A stretch of 55,129 nucleotides of DNA from NCBI RefSeq assembly GCF_001896135.2, contig NZ_MPOH02000015.1, positions 628,141-683,269 of the forward strand, written 5' to 3'. The notes beneath the pieces are model-generated. The model was not told the origin of the DNA, did not search any database, and saw only the letters and a list, made by a program, of their open reading frames with translations. The translations under genes and the position numbers were made by a program. This DNA comes from Streptomyces phaeoluteigriseus. GTDB lineage: Bacteria > Actinomycetota > Actinomycetes > Streptomycetales > Streptomycetaceae. This document shows, in pieces, positions 53,627 to 55,129 of this stretch (position 1 is the stretch's first letter; each line of letters begins with the position of its first letter).

Positions 53627-54669
53627 GACTTCCTCTCCTCCTCGGTCCTCTCCGGCGGCCGGTCGAACTCGTCGGTCACCCTGGGCCGGTCCTCGTCCCC
53701 GCCCGTCCAGCGCACCAGCAGTTCCCCGAGGGCGGTCTCCTGGTCCAGGGCGACGGCCTTCTCCCGGTACAGCTCCAGCAGGGCCAGGAACCTCGCCACG
53801 ACGGTGAGGGTGTCGTCGGTGTCCTCGACGAGTGTGCGGAAGCTGACCTCGCCGAGCTGCCGCAGCCGCGCGACCACGATCGCGGCCTGTTCCCGCACGC
53901 TGACCAGGGGGGCGTGGATGTGGTCGACGTAGACCTGCGGCTTGGGCCTCGGCTGCATCGCCTTGACCGCGAGCTTCGCGAAGCCCTCCGCGCCGATGCT
54001 GATGACGACCTCGGGCAGCAGCTCGGCGTGGTGCGGCTCCAGGCCGACGGTCCGCGGATAGCGGCGGGCCTCCACCTCCAGCCGCCCGTGGAGGATGTCG
54101 GCGATGCGCTTGTACGCGCGGTACTGCAACAGCCGGGCGAAGAGCAGGTCACGGGCCTCGAAGAGGGCCAGGTCCGCCTCGTCCTCGACCTCCGCGGCGG
54201 GCAGCAGGCGGGCCGCCTTCAGATCGAGCAGCGTCGCGGCGACGACGAGGAACTCGGTCGTCTGGTCCAGGTCCCAGTCGGGGCCCATCGCCCGGATGTG
54301 CCCCATGAACTCGTCGGTGACCTTCGACAGCGCGACCTCGGTGACGTCCAGCTTGTGCCTGGAGATCAACTGGAGCAGCAGGTCGAAGGGCCCCTCGAAA
54401 TTGGCGAGCCGGACCTTGAAGACGCCGTCGGAGGGCTCGGCGGGGCCGTCGGCGGGGTCGGCGACCGGCACCGGCTCCGGAACGGGCTCCCGGTCCGCAG
54501 CGGGCTCTGGCGCGGGCTCCGGCACCCGCTCCCGGTCCGCAACGCGCTCCGGTACGACCGCCTCGGGCTGCTCATCCGGTTCCGGAGGTGCCGCGCCCGG
54601 CCCCCGTCCCAGTGCACGCCGACGGCCGGCTGGTGCGCCGGGGCCGGGGGCGGGATCGTTCGAGGTCAT
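53623..54669 (-). CDS. scpA: Segregation and condensation protein A
   Basis: 348 aa. Pro/Glu-rich N-terminal extension of about 80 residues, then the ScpA core: FKVRLANFEGPFDLLLQLISRHKLDVTEVALSKVTDEF, FLVVAATLLDLKAARLLP, and the C-terminal winged helix EVSFRTLVEDTDDTLTVVARFLALLELYREKAVAL. Kleisin that links SMC heads. The long extension is common in Streptomyces. ATG 54669. Confidence 0.95.
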   Translation of the reverse strand: MTSNDPAPGPGAPAGRRRALGRGPGAAPPEPDEQPEAVVPERVADRERVPEPAPEPAADREPVPEPVPVADPADGPAEPSDGVFKVRLANFEGPFDLLLQLISRHKLDVTEVALSKVTDEFMGHIRAMGPDWDLDQTTEFLVVAATLLDLKAARLLPAAEVEDEADLALFEARDLLFARLLQYRAYKRIADILHGRLEVEARRYPRTVGLEPHHAELLPEVVISIGAEGFAKLAVKAMQPRPKPQVYVDHIHAPLVSVREQAAIVVARLRQLGEVSFRTLVEDTDDTLTVVARFLALLELYREKAVALDQETALGELLVRWTGGDEDRPRVTDEFDRPPERTEEERKS

Positions 54670-54687
54670 GGCCCCCGCAGGCTACCG

Positions 54688-55129
54688 CTACCGCCCGCGA
54701 AGCCGTCGTACGAGGATGCTGGCGTCTCCGCGGCTCTCCAGGTCGGCGAGGACGACGGCGACCGCCTCGCGGACGATGCGCCCGCGGTCGACCGCCAGTC
54801 CGTGTTCGCCGCGGAGCACCAGACGGGCGTGCTCCAGGTCCATCAGTTCCTCGGCGGACACGTACACGGTGATCTTCTCGTCGTGCCGCTCCCGGCCGCT
54901 GGGCCGACGGGCGGCGGCCCGTCCGCGCTTGCGCGACTGCGCGTCGTTCTGGGCGGCAGAACCTTCCTGCGCGCCCTGACGCGGACCGGAACGTTCCCCG
55001 CTGCCCCGGGTACCGCCCTGCTCGGCGCCGGCCGCCGCGTGTTCGGCGCCCTCGCCGTCCCCGCCCTGTGCGGGCACGGCGTGCGGCGCGTTCTCGGCGG
55101 AACCGGGCGCCGCACCGTCGCCGTCCCCC
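54688..55129 (-). CDS. Hypothetical protein with ribbon-helix-helix-like C-terminus, 5' end outside window
   Basis: At least 146 codons; the frame is open to the window edge. Low-complexity Gly/Ala/Gln-rich N-terminal part, then basic SRKRGRAAARRPSGRERHDE, then KITVYVSAEELMDLEHARLVLRGEHGLAVDRGRIVREAVAVVLADLE, which has the strand-helix-helix order of a ribbon-helix-helix DNA-binding domain. From memory a ParA-family ATPase gene comes next in related genomes; if so, this could be its DNA-binding partner. An in-frame GTG at 55077 is a possible but less likely start. Confidence 0.72.
   Translation of the reverse strand, partial: GDGDGAAPGSAENAPHAVPAQGGDGEGAEHAAAGAEQGGTRGSGERSGPRQGAQEGSAAQNDAQSRKRGRAAARRPSGRERHDEKITVYVSAEELMDLEHARLVLRGEHGLAVDRGRIVREAVAVVLADLESRGDASILVRRLRGR

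Overview
The window is high-GC actinobacterial chromosome, almost certainly Streptomyces. Signs are the strong third-position G/C bias, many GTG/TTG starts, 4-bp start/stop overlaps, several secreted hydrolases (streptogrisin-type proteases, a subtilisin-like protease, a GDSL esterase, an LPMO), an SepF-like protein, and a gene order that, from memory, follows the S. coelicolor core around dnaE2, sflA, der, cmk, tyrA, aroH and scpA/scpB. I recognised no tRNA, rRNA, CRISPR, phage or complete IS.

Layout. 1-5.1 kb: TPR protein, His-rich NicO/RcnA-like metal transporter, Ser/Thr kinase. 5.1-7.5 kb: divergent secreted GDSL esterase and S8 protease. 8-10.7 kb: two GT2 glycosyltransferases and a polysaccharide deacetylase in overlapping frames. 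10.8-16 kb: AAA ATPase, DUF72, GntR, GNATs, DUF402, methyltransferase and a 44-aa gene. 16.2-18.2 kb: cell-wall-anchored LPMO facing a secreted lipase. 18.3-19.2 kb: MarR/cupin pair with inverted-repeat operators. 19.4-23.9 kb: SOS mutasome genes imuB-like and dnaE2 with LexA boxes. 24-27.5 kb: membrane protein and two streptogrisins. 27.9-33.6 kb: an amino-acid-type ABC transporter with a flavin monooxygenase and an FAD/NAD(P) protein; the binding-protein gene is preceded by a small Cys-terminated leader peptide and a terminator hairpin. 33.6-35.8 kb: MITE-like element, DUF5685 gene with a metallothionein-like tail, sflA. 35.8-44.9 kb: acyl-CoA dehydrogenase, MFS exporter, PIG-V mannosyltransferase, PAP2 phosphatase, I78 inhibitor, Rpf-LysM protein with a structured leader, two hypotheticals. 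44.8-49.3 kb: aroH-tyrA-cmk-acyltransferase-der run. 49.6-51.7 kb: Rieske protein, ADP-ribosylglycohydrolase, NrtR-like Nudix regulator with operator. 51.8-55.1 kb: scpA-scpB-pseudouridine synthase and a partial RHH-like gene.

Two points matter most. First, the ABC/monooxygenase module looks like a sulfur-compound scavenging system controlled by cysteine-dependent attenuation. Second, six conserved genes carry single-base indels (TPR gene, dnaE2, DUF5685, acyl-CoA dehydrogenase, tyrA, pseudouridine synthase), five of them losing one G or C, and der has lost its normal C-terminus. Several hit core genes, so assembly or sequencing error is the leading explanation; frames here should be read with that in mind.
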